A stretch of DNA of 64,000 nt from Salinarchaeum sp. IM2453. GTDB taxonomy: Archaea; Halobacteriota; Halobacteria; Halobacteriales; Salinarchaeaceae. The notes beneath the pieces were generated by a model. The model ran no database searches. It saw only the letters and a list, made by a program, of their open reading frames with translations, and was not told the origin of the DNA. Below, piece after piece: positions 1 to 7,616 of the stretch (its first letter is position 1; each line of letters begins with the position of its first letter). Both the position numbers and the translations under genes were made by a program. The stretch lies in NCBI RefSeq assembly GCF_019693215.1, contig NZ_CP081183.1, positions 437,226 to 501,225 on the forward strand. Reading direction: 5' to 3'.

Positions 1-241
1 CAATCCAAACCTTTGTCGCAATAAACAGCTCGTCACGGGAAACTGACGCTTGTGCAATGCCCTTTCCAACTGCCTGTTCGTTTTCGTATACCTGTGCAGT
101 GTCGATGTGCCGATATCCCATCTCAATTGCTCTTTTGACACTGTTCGTACACGCTTCAGGATCTGTATTCTGCCATGTTCCAAGGCCAAATGCTGGAATG
201 CCATTAACTGCTGGAACACGATCCGTAGCAGGAATAGTCAT
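1..241 (-). CDS. Aldo/keto reductase, N-terminal part (cut by window edge)
   Basis: The first 80 residues of an NAD(P)H-dependent aldo/keto reductase, a soluble TIM-barrel oxidoreductase acting on carbonyl compounds; the rest lies outside the window. The family signature GYRHIDTAQVYENE is at residues 42-55 and contains the catalytic Asp47 and Tyr52; the TKVW segment at the end supplies the expected catalytic Lys77. The ATG at 241 gives the usual short N-terminus (MTIPATDRVPAVNGI). The substrate cannot be told from this part. It lies on the same strand as the next gene, about 90 bases downstream of that gene's stop. Confidence 0.85.
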   Translation of the reverse strand, partial: MTIPATDRVPAVNGIPAFGLGTWQNTDPEACTNSVKRAIEMGYRHIDTAQVYENEQAVGKGIAQASVSRDELFIATKVWI

Positions 242-327
242 GTAACAATATTCAGTGATTGGAAGTCAAAGTTATTGCGGAGAAGTCAAATAATCCAAGA
301 TCAAAAGAAACAGGGCTAAACGAATGG

Positions 328-1704
328 TTAGTATTTCGGATCTGCACCCGTTAGGTCGTATACTTTGTCATAGACAGCATCACGACGATCTTGCCAGTAG
401 TGAAGATCATCTGGTCGTGATGGGTACTCGTTGTAGACTTGTTTGATGTTATTAGCTTGTTCATGGACATGGTACAGCTCATACAGAAGTTTCCAGTGTC
501 CGAACGTTTCTAGCAGAATCCGGGCCATAAGTGGAACATCGAACGACGAAGTACCCTTCTTTCCGAGCGCATCGATGAGTTGCTGACCCGGCATCGCGGT
601 GACAATATCCACTAGCTCGTCGATCTCGTGGGCTGTGCCCCAGATGTTGTACAAGTCCATCGCAGCAAACCGTTTGCCGAAAGAGCGCATAACCTTAGCA
701 TTGTAATCCCACAGTGCTGGTTCAGAAACATCACCGTTTGAGATAGCCTCGACAGCCTGTTGAGCTGCCCACGTACCTGCTTTAGCAGCTCCCGGAATGC
801 CACCACCGGTCGTTGGGTTGACATGGCCAGCAGCGTCTCCAGCAGCAATAAATCCCGGAGCAACTGCAGAGTCAAACGGTCGACGCGTCGGAACCGCTGC
901 ACCAAGTTTGTTCTTTACGGTGGCATTCCTGAATTCCGGTCGACGTTTAATATCACGGCGGAGTTCCTCGGCCAGTTTCACTGGTTCTTCGGTCATCTGG
1001 TAGCCGAGACCGACGTTAATCTCGGTAGGGGTGCGAGGGAAATACCACAAGTAACCAAGTTCAGCAGTGGGTTTAAACACAATCGCATCATGATAATCAA
1101 CCGGTTCATCAAGTTGCAAGACTTCTCTGTAAGCAGCACAGAACTGTTTGGCTTGGACATCTGTATCAAAGTGTGTTCCAGAGAAGTCGGCTTTTTCTTG
1201 GAGAATTGAAAGTGCCCCAGTCCCGTCAATCACAACATCGGAGCGATACTCTCTGTGATCACCTGCGTGAACGCCTTTAACGCCAACAACCGTTCCATCG
1301 TCATCCTGAATGACATCATTGACGACCGTTTCGTACTGGATATCTGCACCGAGTCGCTCTGCCTCTTCAATCAGGACTTCTCCGTACCGCTTACGGTCAA
1401 CAACGGCACCAGTTGTTTCATGAAATGTGATGTCAACAGCATCGGGAGAACCAGGATCACCAAAGATTCCGCGCCGAATATTCTGGTTGGTGAATGATTC
1501 GTCTTTGAGATATTCACGGTCTATGACATCGGGAAACGTACTTGTCCCTTTGATTGCATCAGCACAGGGGATATAACCGGCGTTCTCCTGCGTTTTTCGT
1601 TCAAGAACCAGCACATCCATTCCTTCTTGAGCGGCCGTTGCTGCGGCAAAGCATCCGGCCGTTCCCGCACCAACGACGATAATATCACGGGACTCGGTTG
1701 TCAT
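328..1704 (-). CDS. Geranylgeranyl reductase family FAD-dependent oxidoreductase
   Basis: A 458-residue flavoprotein of the geranylgeranyl reductase family. Members saturate isoprenoid chains, and archaeal ones include the enzymes that reduce geranylgeranyl lipids, so membrane lipid or isoprenoid metabolism is the likely role. The N-terminal dinucleotide-binding motif GAGTAG (residues 12-17) is followed by an acidic strand end (VLERK), and the second FAD-contact motif GDAAGHVNPTTGGGI is near residue 288. The C-terminal 130 residues are helical and rich in aromatic residues, as usual for the family. Which of the several haloarchaeal paralogues this is, and whether it acts on phospholipids or on quinones, is not decided by the sequence. 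Start ATG at 1704; a 287-base divergent spacer separates it from cheW. Confidence 0.85.
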   Translation of the reverse strand: MTTESRDIIVVGAGTAGCFAAATAAQEGMDVLVLERKTQENAGYIPCADAIKGTSTFPDVIDREYLKDESFTNQNIRRGIFGDPGSPDAVDITFHETTGAVVDRKRYGEVLIEEAERLGADIQYETVVNDVIQDDDGTVVGVKGVHAGDHREYRSDVVIDGTGALSILQEKADFSGTHFDTDVQAKQFCAAYREVLQLDEPVDYHDAIVFKPTAELGYLWYFPRTPTEINVGLGYQMTEEPVKLAEELRRDIKRRPEFRNATVKNKLGAAVPTRRPFDSAVAPGFIAAGDAAGHVNPTTGGGIPGAAKAGTWAAQQAVEAISNGDVSEPALWDYNAKVMRSFGKRFAAMDLYNIWGTAHEIDELVDIVTAMPGQQLIDALGKKGTSSFDVPLMARILLETFGHWKLLYELYHVHEQANNIKQVYNEYPSRPDDLHYWQDRRDAVYDKVYDLTGADPKY

Positions 1705-1991
1705 TACTCATAGCTACTCAGTGCGGCAGTAAAAAACAGCGGGAAATCGATGCGCCAGCCGGAACAATAAGTATTCTTAGTATTTTGGAACAGGCAACCG
1801 GTGCTGGTTTTTACAAGCGTCTGCTCAGGATGAGATCAACAGACAGCAAACCGAAATTAGTTAGAAACAATTTATCGGGGGTGATGAGATCATCAGGGAC
1901 AGTTGGTGAGATATGGCGGTTATCTGAGCCAATTCTGTGCTGCCAACAACTGTTATGATGATCCGGCGTGTAGCTATCTATATTAGCAGTA

Positions 1992-2432
1992 ATGACCGCA
2001 ACTGATACACAATCAATTGAAGACGAAGGTGAGCTTCAGATCGTTGAATTCTATCTTGGCGATCAGGCATACTGCGTTGCAATTGATCAAGTCTTTGAGC
2101 TGGTCGATATGCAGTCACTGACAAAGATTCCGGATTCTGATCCCCGAGTGATGGGCATCGTTGATCTACGGGGGGAAACAACACGGGTAATCGATCCACG
2201 TGAACCACTTGAGGTCGAATCTGACGGCCCACAGCGTCGAATACTAATTTTTGATGACGGAGACGGAAAACAAGGCGATGTTGGATGGGTTGTCGATCAG
2301 GTAACGGAAGTACGGACAATCAAGGGCGAACACGTAGAAGACAAAACAACGGGCGATTTTGTTCAAGGATTGATCAAAGACGGTGATGACTTTATCCTCT
2401 GGGTTGACGTCGAAGCCGTCAACAACGTCTAG
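1992..2432 (+). CDS. cheW: CheW-like chemotaxis coupling protein
   Basis: A 146-residue protein consisting of one CheW domain, which links membrane chemoreceptors to the histidine kinase CheA in the cytoplasm. The domain begins with the typical strand (ELQIVEFYLGDQAYCVAIDQVFEL) and contains the family hallmark near residue 55, MGIVDLRGETTRVIDPR, followed by the second half (VGWVVDQVTEVRTIKGEHVE) and the closing strand. No signal peptide or membrane segment. No cheA, cheY, cheB or receptor gene lies in this window, so it is isolated here. It converges on mce, the two genes overlapping by four bases at their ends. A CheV-like receiver domain is absent. Confidence 0.88.
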   Translation: MTATDTQSIEDEGELQIVEFYLGDQAYCVAIDQVFELVDMQSLTKIPDSDPRVMGIVDLRGETTRVIDPREPLEVESDGPQRRILIFDDGDGKQGDVGWVVDQVTEVRTIKGEHVEDKTTGDFVQGLIKDGDDFILWVDVEAVNNV

Positions 2433-2815
2433 TGCTCAACAAACTCAATAAGCACACCGCCAGTGTCTTTTGGATGTAAGAACGCTACATCGTGTCCCCA
2501 AGCACCCGGACGAGGTTCCTCATCAATACAGCGGATGTCCAGATCACGAGCCTGATCTAATGCATCCTGCACAGATTCAGTTTCAACAGCCAAATGATGA
2601 ATGCCAGAGCCGTTTCGATCAAGGTACGAGGCTATGGTACCATTATCCGAAAGCGGCTCAAGCAACTCAAGCGTTGCATTGCCAAAGTCAAGAAAAACAA
2701 CTTGCATGTCGTTAAACGTCTCTTCGTGAACGACAGTGGCGTCAAATAGGTCTGTGTATAATGCACCAAGATCAGCTGCGTCCGCTGTCGCGATACCTAC
2801 GTGATCGATCTGCAT
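2429..2815 (-). CDS. mce: Methylmalonyl-CoA epimerase
   Basis: A 128-residue single-domain protein of the vicinal oxygen chelate (glyoxalase) superfamily. It interconverts the 2R and 2S forms of methylmalonyl-CoA, feeding the mutase encoded just upstream. The N-terminus [13 protein letters not shown] carries the first metal-binding His; GIHHLAVET carries the second; the C-terminal strand (GVLIEFVEH) ends with the Glu ligand. Length matches the family. The ATG overlaps the TAA of the mutase gene by one base, so the two genes are co-transcribed and probably translationally coupled. The pair converts propionyl-CoA-derived methylmalonyl-CoA to succinyl-CoA. Confidence 0.92.
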   Translation of the reverse strand: MQIDHVGIATADAADLGALYTDLFDATVVHEETFNDMQVVFLDFGNATLELLEPLSDNGTIASYLDRNGSGIHHLAVETESVQDALDQARDLDIRCIDEEPRPGAWGHDVAFLHPKDTGGVLIEFVEH

Positions 2816-4497
2816 TAGATTCCCCCTCCGTGGTATTCACCGAACACATCACGAAGCGTATCACTAATCTCACCAACTGTGGCGCCGGCTTTGACAGCAT
2901 CAATGATCAATGGCATAAGGTTGGCGTCTCCCTTTGCACCGTCCTCAAGTGTATTGAGGCTTTCTTCGACAGCCTCACTGTCACGTTCGTCTTTGAATTC
3001 TTGAAGCTGCTCTTTCTGCCGACGCTCTTCTTCTTCTGAAACTTCCTCAAGTCGAACATCATCGTCTTTTTCCTCGATCTCGAATTCATTGACGCCAACA
3101 ATAATGCGCTCACCACTCTCGATTTCTTGCTGTCGTTCAAACGCAACATCTTGGATCTGCTGTTGTACCCACCCTTCTTCGATTGCCTTGACCATACCAC
3201 CGCGGTTGTCGATCGCATCAATCATCTCTTTTGCCTCCTCCTCGACTTCGGCAGTCAATGCTTCAATCGTATATGAACCAGCAAGCGGATCAATTGTATC
3301 AGCAACACCAGACTCATGTGCGAGAATCTGCTGTGTTCGCAGGGCAGTACGGACAGACTCTTCAGTTGGGATTGAGAGTGCTTCGTCTTTACCGTTTGTG
3401 TGGAGACTTTGGGTACCACCAAGGACGGCTGCAAGCGCTTGATAGGCAACACGGACAATATTATTCTCAATCTGTTGTGCAGTCAGTGTTGATCCGGCTG
3501 TCTGGGTGTGGAATTTCAGTTGTTTTGAAGCCGGATTGTCTGCGTCAAACCGCTCGTCCATGATCTGGTACCAAAGTCGGCGGGCAGCACGGAACTTGGC
3601 AACCTCCTCAAGAATGTTGTTATGGGCTGCAAAGAAGAATGACAGCTGTGGAGCAAAGTCATCCACATCCAAACCGGCCTCAACGGCTGCCTCAACGTAG
3701 GCAATCCCGTCTGCGAGTGTGAAAGCAATCTCTTGGGCCGCTGTTGCTCCTGCCTCACGGATATGATATCCAGAAATCGAGATTGTATTGAAATTTGGAG
3801 TCTCTTCAGCACAGAACTCAAAGATATCAGTGATAAGTCGCATTGACGACTCAGGTGGGTAAATGTGGAGATTCCGGGCGATATACTCTTTGAGGATGTC
3901 ATTCTGAATTGTCCCGCGGAGTTTCTCACGATCAACTCCCTGCTTGTCGCCGACTGCAATGTACATTGCCAGTAAAATCGAAGCCGGAGCGTTAATCGTC
4001 ATACTGGTGGAGACTTCATCGAGTGGGATCCCCTGGAAAACCCGTTCGAAGTCATCTAAGGTATCAATTGCAACACCGGATTTACCAACTTCACCAGTAG
4101 ACATCGCATGATCCGAGTCATGGCCCATCTGTGTTGGAAGGTCAAATGCCATTGAAAGGCCAGTTTGGCCCTGATCAAGCAGGTACTGGAAACGTTCGTT
4201 TGTTTCCGCTGCAGTTCCCATCCCGGCATACTGGCGCATCGTCCAGAGTCGACCACGGTGCATCGTCGAATACGCCCCTCGCGTGTACGGTTCTTCACCT
4301 GGGAATCCAAGATCATCGAGATAGTCAAGATCGGCGATATCATCAGGCGTATACAACCGCTCCAAAGTCTGTCCACCGGTATCGGTGTCGAACGATTCCT
4401 TTCGCTCGCCGAACCGCTCAAGCGTTGGCGAAAGCGTCTCCTCATCCCACTGCTGTTTGGCATCACGTATTTCCTCTAATTCATCAGCATCGAACAT
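2815..4497 (-). CDS. mcmA1: Methylmalonyl-CoA mutase, large (catalytic) subunit
   Basis: A 560-residue TIM-barrel subunit of the adenosylcobalamin-dependent methylmalonyl-CoA mutase, converting (R)-methylmalonyl-CoA to succinyl-CoA in the cytoplasm. Diagnostic segments are [19 protein letters not shown] near residue 92, the barrel strand [12 protein letters not shown], and [17 protein letters not shown]. The protein stops at about the length of the alpha-type catalytic domain and lacks the C-terminal B12-binding domain with its DxHxxG motif; haloarchaea encode that domain as a separate small subunit, which is not in this window. An acidic helical stretch follows residue 470. It is first in the operon with mce. 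Confidence 0.95.
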   Translation of the reverse strand: MFDADELEEIRDAKQQWDEETLSPTLERFGERKESFDTDTGGQTLERLYTPDDIADLDYLDDLGFPGEEPYTRGAYSTMHRGRLWTMRQYAGMGTAAETNERFQYLLDQGQTGLSMAFDLPTQMGHDSDHAMSTGEVGKSGVAIDTLDDFERVFQGIPLDEVSTSMTINAPASILLAMYIAVGDKQGVDREKLRGTIQNDILKEYIARNLHIYPPESSMRLITDIFEFCAEETPNFNTISISGYHIREAGATAAQEIAFTLADGIAYVEAAVEAGLDVDDFAPQLSFFFAAHNNILEEVAKFRAARRLWYQIMDERFDADNPASKQLKFHTQTAGSTLTAQQIENNIVRVAYQALAAVLGGTQSLHTNGKDEALSIPTEESVRTALRTQQILAHESGVADTIDPLAGSYTIEALTAEVEEEAKEMIDAIDNRGGMVKAIEEGWVQQQIQDVAFERQQEIESGERIIVGVNEFEIEEKDDDVRLEEVSEEEERRQKEQLQEFKDERDSEAVEESLNTLEDGAKGDANLMPLIIDAVKAGATVGEISDTLRDVFGEYHGGGI

Positions 4498-4592
4498 TAT
4501 TATTCAGTGTGAGTAGAACAAACTTAAATCTCAACAATTTCCCTTGCGAAACAAACATATCAGTCGTATATACGAGTGATAATTATTCCGCG

Positions 4593-4615
4593 CACGGTGG
4601 GGCGGGGAATCCACC
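4593..4615 (-). repeat. Solitary left-end motif of an IS1341-like element
   Basis: Read on the minus strand, this GC-rich stretch matches the left end of the deleted tnpB element at 28803-28826: both contain GGATTCCCCG and CCACCGTG with the same spacing. It sits alone in the 160-base spacer between the GNAT gene and the mutase gene, which otherwise shows no gene. No matching right end is nearby, so it is probably a decayed fragment. Confidence 0.45.
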
Positions 4616-4657
4616 TTGTTATTTGGCTTGGGCTAAAGTGAGAATCGAAAAATCTGT

Positions 4658-5242
4658 CTAGATGTCGTACTTGTAGCTGGCATCGTCAGTGTCGATACCG
4701 AAGTCCTCGACCATCTCATCTTTCATTGACTCGCGTTGTTGCTGTCGGCGTTCAACTGCTGCCTGTTTGAACCGTTCGCGGAGCCGATCTGGCATCTCAA
4801 ATGCGTCAACATCAATTCGCAGAGAAATCGCGTCAGAGTGTTGTTCTCGGACCTCGGAGAGTCGACTCTCAAGCGCGTCTGGGAGATCGCCTGTCGAAAT
4901 CGGTGTGAATCCAAACTGAATGAAATACTCTGGGTCCTCGGAAAATACGTACGCCTGCTCAAACATATCATCACTTGCTAGTGCCAGTAGCCGTTCAACA
5001 ATGTGTGCACCAACACCTTTCGACCGCCAACCAGGTAACACGCCAACAGAGGTGATCTCACAGAAAGTCTCTTCATCAGTTACGTGTTCACGAAGGCGTC
5101 CAAACCCGGCTTTTGTGTTTGTCGTTTCATCTACGGCAACGACAAAATCATCGACTTGTGGTGAGTCTGCTTCTAAATCCAAGTCACGAATCCAATCAAG
5201 CAACCACACCTCTTCCTGAGATTTAGCATCACGAACGTACAT
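4658..5242 (-). CDS. GNAT family N-acetyltransferase
   Basis: A 194-residue acetyl-CoA-dependent acyltransferase of the GCN5-related family. Motif A, which binds the pyrophosphate of CoA, is visible as LPGWRSKGVGAHIVERLL around residues 88-105; the preceding strand (FCEITSVGVLPGW) is the conserved beta-4. Residues 109-130 (YVFSEDPEYFIQFGFTPIS) are the conserved segment in which such enzymes often have 'FYxxxGF', here YFIQFGF. The last 50 residues are charged and coiled-coil-like (RLRERFKQAAVERRQQQRE) and end in an acidic tail. Substrate unknown; conserved haloarchaeal members act on proteins or small molecules, and nothing here distinguishes these. Confidence 0.8.
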   Translation of the reverse strand: MYVRDAKSQEEVWLLDWIRDLDLEADSPQVDDFVVAVDETTNTKAGFGRLREHVTDEETFCEITSVGVLPGWRSKGVGAHIVERLLALASDDMFEQAYVFSEDPEYFIQFGFTPISTGDLPDALESRLSEVREQHSDAISLRIDVDAFEMPDRLRERFKQAAVERRQQQRESMKDEMVEDFGIDTDDASYKYDI

Positions 5243-5404
5243 GGTATCAGATCAGTCGTGATCAGAAACGGTGAGCCATGGTGGTGGTCACCGGATCACG
5301 GTATGTAATTATATCAGTGCGCGCTGTACTAGAGTGTTGCGGACACCTTGATATTGCCCTGCGGTCGATAATGTTCTCAACAAACCGAGCAATGCAGTCA
5401 CTGA

Positions 5405-6127
5405 TCAAGCATCGAGTGGAACATCAAGCGGCAGCAACAGACGAGGTTCTGGGGCTGCTTCACTGGTAATTGCCAAGTCGCCATGCGAACTGGTATCTGT
5501 CGGGAATCGGATTGTTGCCCCAGCCAGTAATGGCGCGATAAATCCGGGTGCAATTGTGCGCGGATCTGAAATTGATGAGCGAACGACGACGGTCATCTCT
5601 TCGTCCATTTCGCGAGCCTTTACAGCTGCTTCTGCAGCTTTGATCACACGCCGATGCGAAAACGTTGCTTCAGGCGTCTTAAGCAACGATGTTGAAGGGA
5701 GGACAGACGCCTCGGGAAGTGTCGGATCTGTTTTCCAGACAAGCTTCTCAAAGTGCATGATCTTGTCATGATCTGGGGATGACCCAAAACCAATCCGGGG
5801 TGATTGCGCCGGAATACGGTACTTCCCGACAGAGTTGGTTGGACCAACCAATGCATCAACGGCCGTTCCAGAGATATCTTCAAGTTGAATCTGAGCTCCT
5901 AAGGCTGCGGCTCCAAGCACACTGATAACTGTCTGGCCATTGCCTGATGGAACAATACCGACGAGGCTCTCATTGTCAACCCCGTGTTCGGAAAGAACAT
6001 GTGCAAACGAATAGGTGGTCTCTTGTAGTTGTTCATATGTATAGACATTCTCACCAGCTCGAGGAACACCAATTGCAGTGCCTTCCCTGCTGGAGAGATC
6101 CTCAACAAGCGAGCGAAGTGTGTTCAT
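5405..6127 (-). CDS. AMP-dependent synthetase/ligase-like protein, N-terminal half only
   Basis: A 240-residue protein resembling the N-terminal part of acyl- or acetyl-CoA synthetases of the adenylate-forming family: the opening YTYEQLQETTYSFAHVLSEHGV and VGIVPSGNGQTVISVLGAAALGAQIQLED is the usual start of these enzymes. The later adenylation motifs (the Gly/Ser/Thr-rich P-loop and the C-terminal hinge with catalytic Lys) are not visible; residues 120-240 match the family only loosely. It therefore is unlikely to be a working ligase. It may be a haloarchaeal stand-alone protein derived from the ligase fold, or a remnant. It has its own start ATG at 6127 and no frameshifted continuation that I can recognise downstream. 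Confidence 0.55.
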   Translation of the reverse strand: MNTLRSLVEDLSSREGTAIGVPRAGENVYTYEQLQETTYSFAHVLSEHGVDNESLVGIVPSGNGQTVISVLGAAALGAQIQLEDISGTAVDALVGPTNSVGKYRIPAQSPRIGFGSSPDHDKIMHFEKLVWKTDPTLPEASVLPSTSLLKTPEATFSHRRVIKAAEAAVKAREMDEEMTVVVRSSISDPRTIAPGFIAPLLAGATIRFPTDTSSHGDLAITSEAAPEPRLLLPLDVPLDA

Positions 6128-6204
6128 ACAGTAGCATCGATGACCGTCAGCAAAAAGGATTCTTACAGAAATGGGTACGTATGATTCTGGGAGTAGCGAG
6201 CTCC

Positions 6205-6217
6205 AAAAAACAAAAAA
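6205..6217 (-). terminator. Oligo-T terminator of the candidate small RNA
   Basis: On the minus strand this reads as two runs of six T separated by one G, preceded by a further T-rich stretch. Runs of this kind act as intrinsic terminators in archaea. It lies right after the hairpin at 6235-6295 and about 80 bases before the start of the ligase-like gene. Confidence 0.5.
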
Positions 6218-6297
6218 GATAGATAAGAAAGGTTGTCATCTGGGGAGGGCCAAAACGCCGGGGGTTGGGAGCAAGGCGGGCTGTAACCAGATGACGG
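6205..6297 (-). ncRNA. Candidate small structured RNA, H/ACA-guide-like hairpin
   Basis: On the minus strand, 9-base arms GTCATCTGG (6295-6287) and CCAGATGAC (6243-6235) pair perfectly and enclose a GC-rich 43-base interior that can form an upper stem (GCC.CGCC with GGCG..GGC) separated from the lower stem by unpaired bases on both sides. ACA overlaps the 3' end of the lower stem, where an archaeal H/ACA guide RNA has its ACA box; the 61-base hairpin is also about the usual size. A TATA-like box lies about 25 bases upstream of the 5' arm and two T6 runs follow. The region between dnaJ and the ligase-like gene has no reading frame of note. The class (H/ACA) is an inference; that it is a transcribed structured unit is better supported. 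Confidence 0.45.
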
Positions 6298-6320
6298 CAT
6301 TGACAAATTGCTGAGAGGTG

Positions 6321-6330
6321 TATAAAAAGG
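6321..6330 (-). promoter_or_regulatory. TATA-like box for the candidate small RNA
   Basis: The minus strand reads CCTTTTTATA here, a typical archaeal TATA box. It is 26-35 bases upstream of the first hairpin base (6295) and lies after the dnaJ stop codon. It could alternatively serve the ligase-like gene at 6127, but that would give a leader of about 170 bases interrupted by two T6 runs. Confidence 0.45.
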
Positions 6331-6364
6331 GTGGGGCCCAATTATCAACAGTGAAAATGATATT

Positions 6365-7516
6365 TTACAGTGAATTTCGAATTCGGTCAAAGAACCCCTG
6401 CTCGACCTCAACTTCTTCTCCACCAGCCTCGGCGTAGTCTTTGAGTGCTTCACGCTGCTCTTCGTTGAGCGAGCCTGGAGTAACTACCTGCACAGTGACA
6501 AACAAATCACCACTACCCCGACCACGGAGACGAGGCATACCCTTGTTCCGAAGGCGGAGCGTTTCACCACTCTGTGTCCCAGAAGGAATCTCTAGCTCAA
6601 CATCACCGTCAAAGGTTGAGATCTGGATCGTATCACCAAACACGGCTTGTGGGAACGAAATTGCCTGCTGGTAGTGTAGGTCATCGCCATCACGTTCGAA
6701 GTCTTCGTGATCACGGATTGAAACGTCAATTAGCAGATCACCGCTTCCAGCCCCCTGTTCACCTGCAGCGCCTTCGCCCTCCATGCGAAGTGTCTGACCA
6801 TCGCGAATACCCTCTGGAACTTCAACGGTCAGTGTTGCTCGGTTGCGAACGGTACCATCCCCGCCACAGTTACTACAGTTTTCGTCATAAATTTCACCAC
6901 GTCCATCACAACGTGGGCACTGCCGAGTCTGTTGAACCTGTCCGAGTGGCGTTCGTTGGACCTGACGGACTTGACCGCGGCCATTACATTCAGGACACGT
7001 TCGGACATCGGCATCAGGTGGATGACCAGCTCCATCACAGACATCACATTGTTCTGGGCGGCGAATTGTGACTTCTTTTTCTGTCCCGTGATATGCCTGC
7101 TCAAGATCAATAGTGAGTTCCGTACGAAGGTCGCGACCACGGTTTGATCCGCCACGACCACCACCGCCGAAGAACTGATCAAATATGTCTTCAACGCCAC
7201 CAAAGCCATCGAATGGATCCTGTCGAGCACCAGCACCACCACGGCCTGCACCGGCACCGCCAGCACCTTGGTCAAATCCACCGTGCTTCTGTGCCTGCTG
7301 AAATCGTTCGTGTCCAACTTGGTCGTAGATTTGGCGCTTCTCTTCGTCAGTTAGGACTTCTTTCGCTTGCTGAATCTTCTTGAATTTCTCTTCAGCATCG
7401 GGATCATCGCTGACATCCGGATGATATTCGCGGGCTTTCTCACGGAATGCCTGCTTAATCTCATCCTCAGACGCATCCGAACTTACACCGAGAATCTCGT
7501 AAAAATCCTTGCTCAT
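6365..7516 (-). CDS. dnaJ: Chaperone protein DnaJ (Hsp40)
   Basis: A 383-residue type I Hsp40 co-chaperone that stimulates the ATPase of DnaK and delivers unfolded proteins. Domains in order: J domain (residues 4-68) with the HPD triad in YHPDVSDD; a Gly/Phe-rich linker with repeated GGAGAGRGG; a zinc-binding region with four CxxCxGxG-type repeats (CDVCDGAG, CPECNGRG, CPRCDGRG, CSNCGGDG) at about 158-222; and the C-terminal substrate-binding domains. All elements are intact. It is last in the grpE-dnaK-dnaJ order, 100 bases after dnaK. Confidence 0.97.
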   Translation of the reverse strand: MSKDFYEILGVSSDASEDEIKQAFREKAREYHPDVSDDPDAEEKFKKIQQAKEVLTDEEKRQIYDQVGHERFQQAQKHGGFDQGAGGAGAGRGGAGARQDPFDGFGGVEDIFDQFFGGGGRGGSNRGRDLRTELTIDLEQAYHGTEKEVTIRRPEQCDVCDGAGHPPDADVRTCPECNGRGQVRQVQRTPLGQVQQTRQCPRCDGRGEIYDENCSNCGGDGTVRNRATLTVEVPEGIRDGQTLRMEGEGAAGEQGAGSGDLLIDVSIRDHEDFERDGDDLHYQQAISFPQAVFGDTIQISTFDGDVELEIPSGTQSGETLRLRNKGMPRLRGRGSGDLFVTVQVVTPGSLNEEQREALKDYAEAGGEEVEVEQGFFDRIRNSL

Positions 7517-7616
7517 CAGTTATTCACCTATAAGAAAGTAAGCTACTTGAAACACGCGACTGCAGTATCAGCTCTACGTCCGTCAGAACGGGTAGAAAGG
7601 AAAAAAGAGAACTCAG

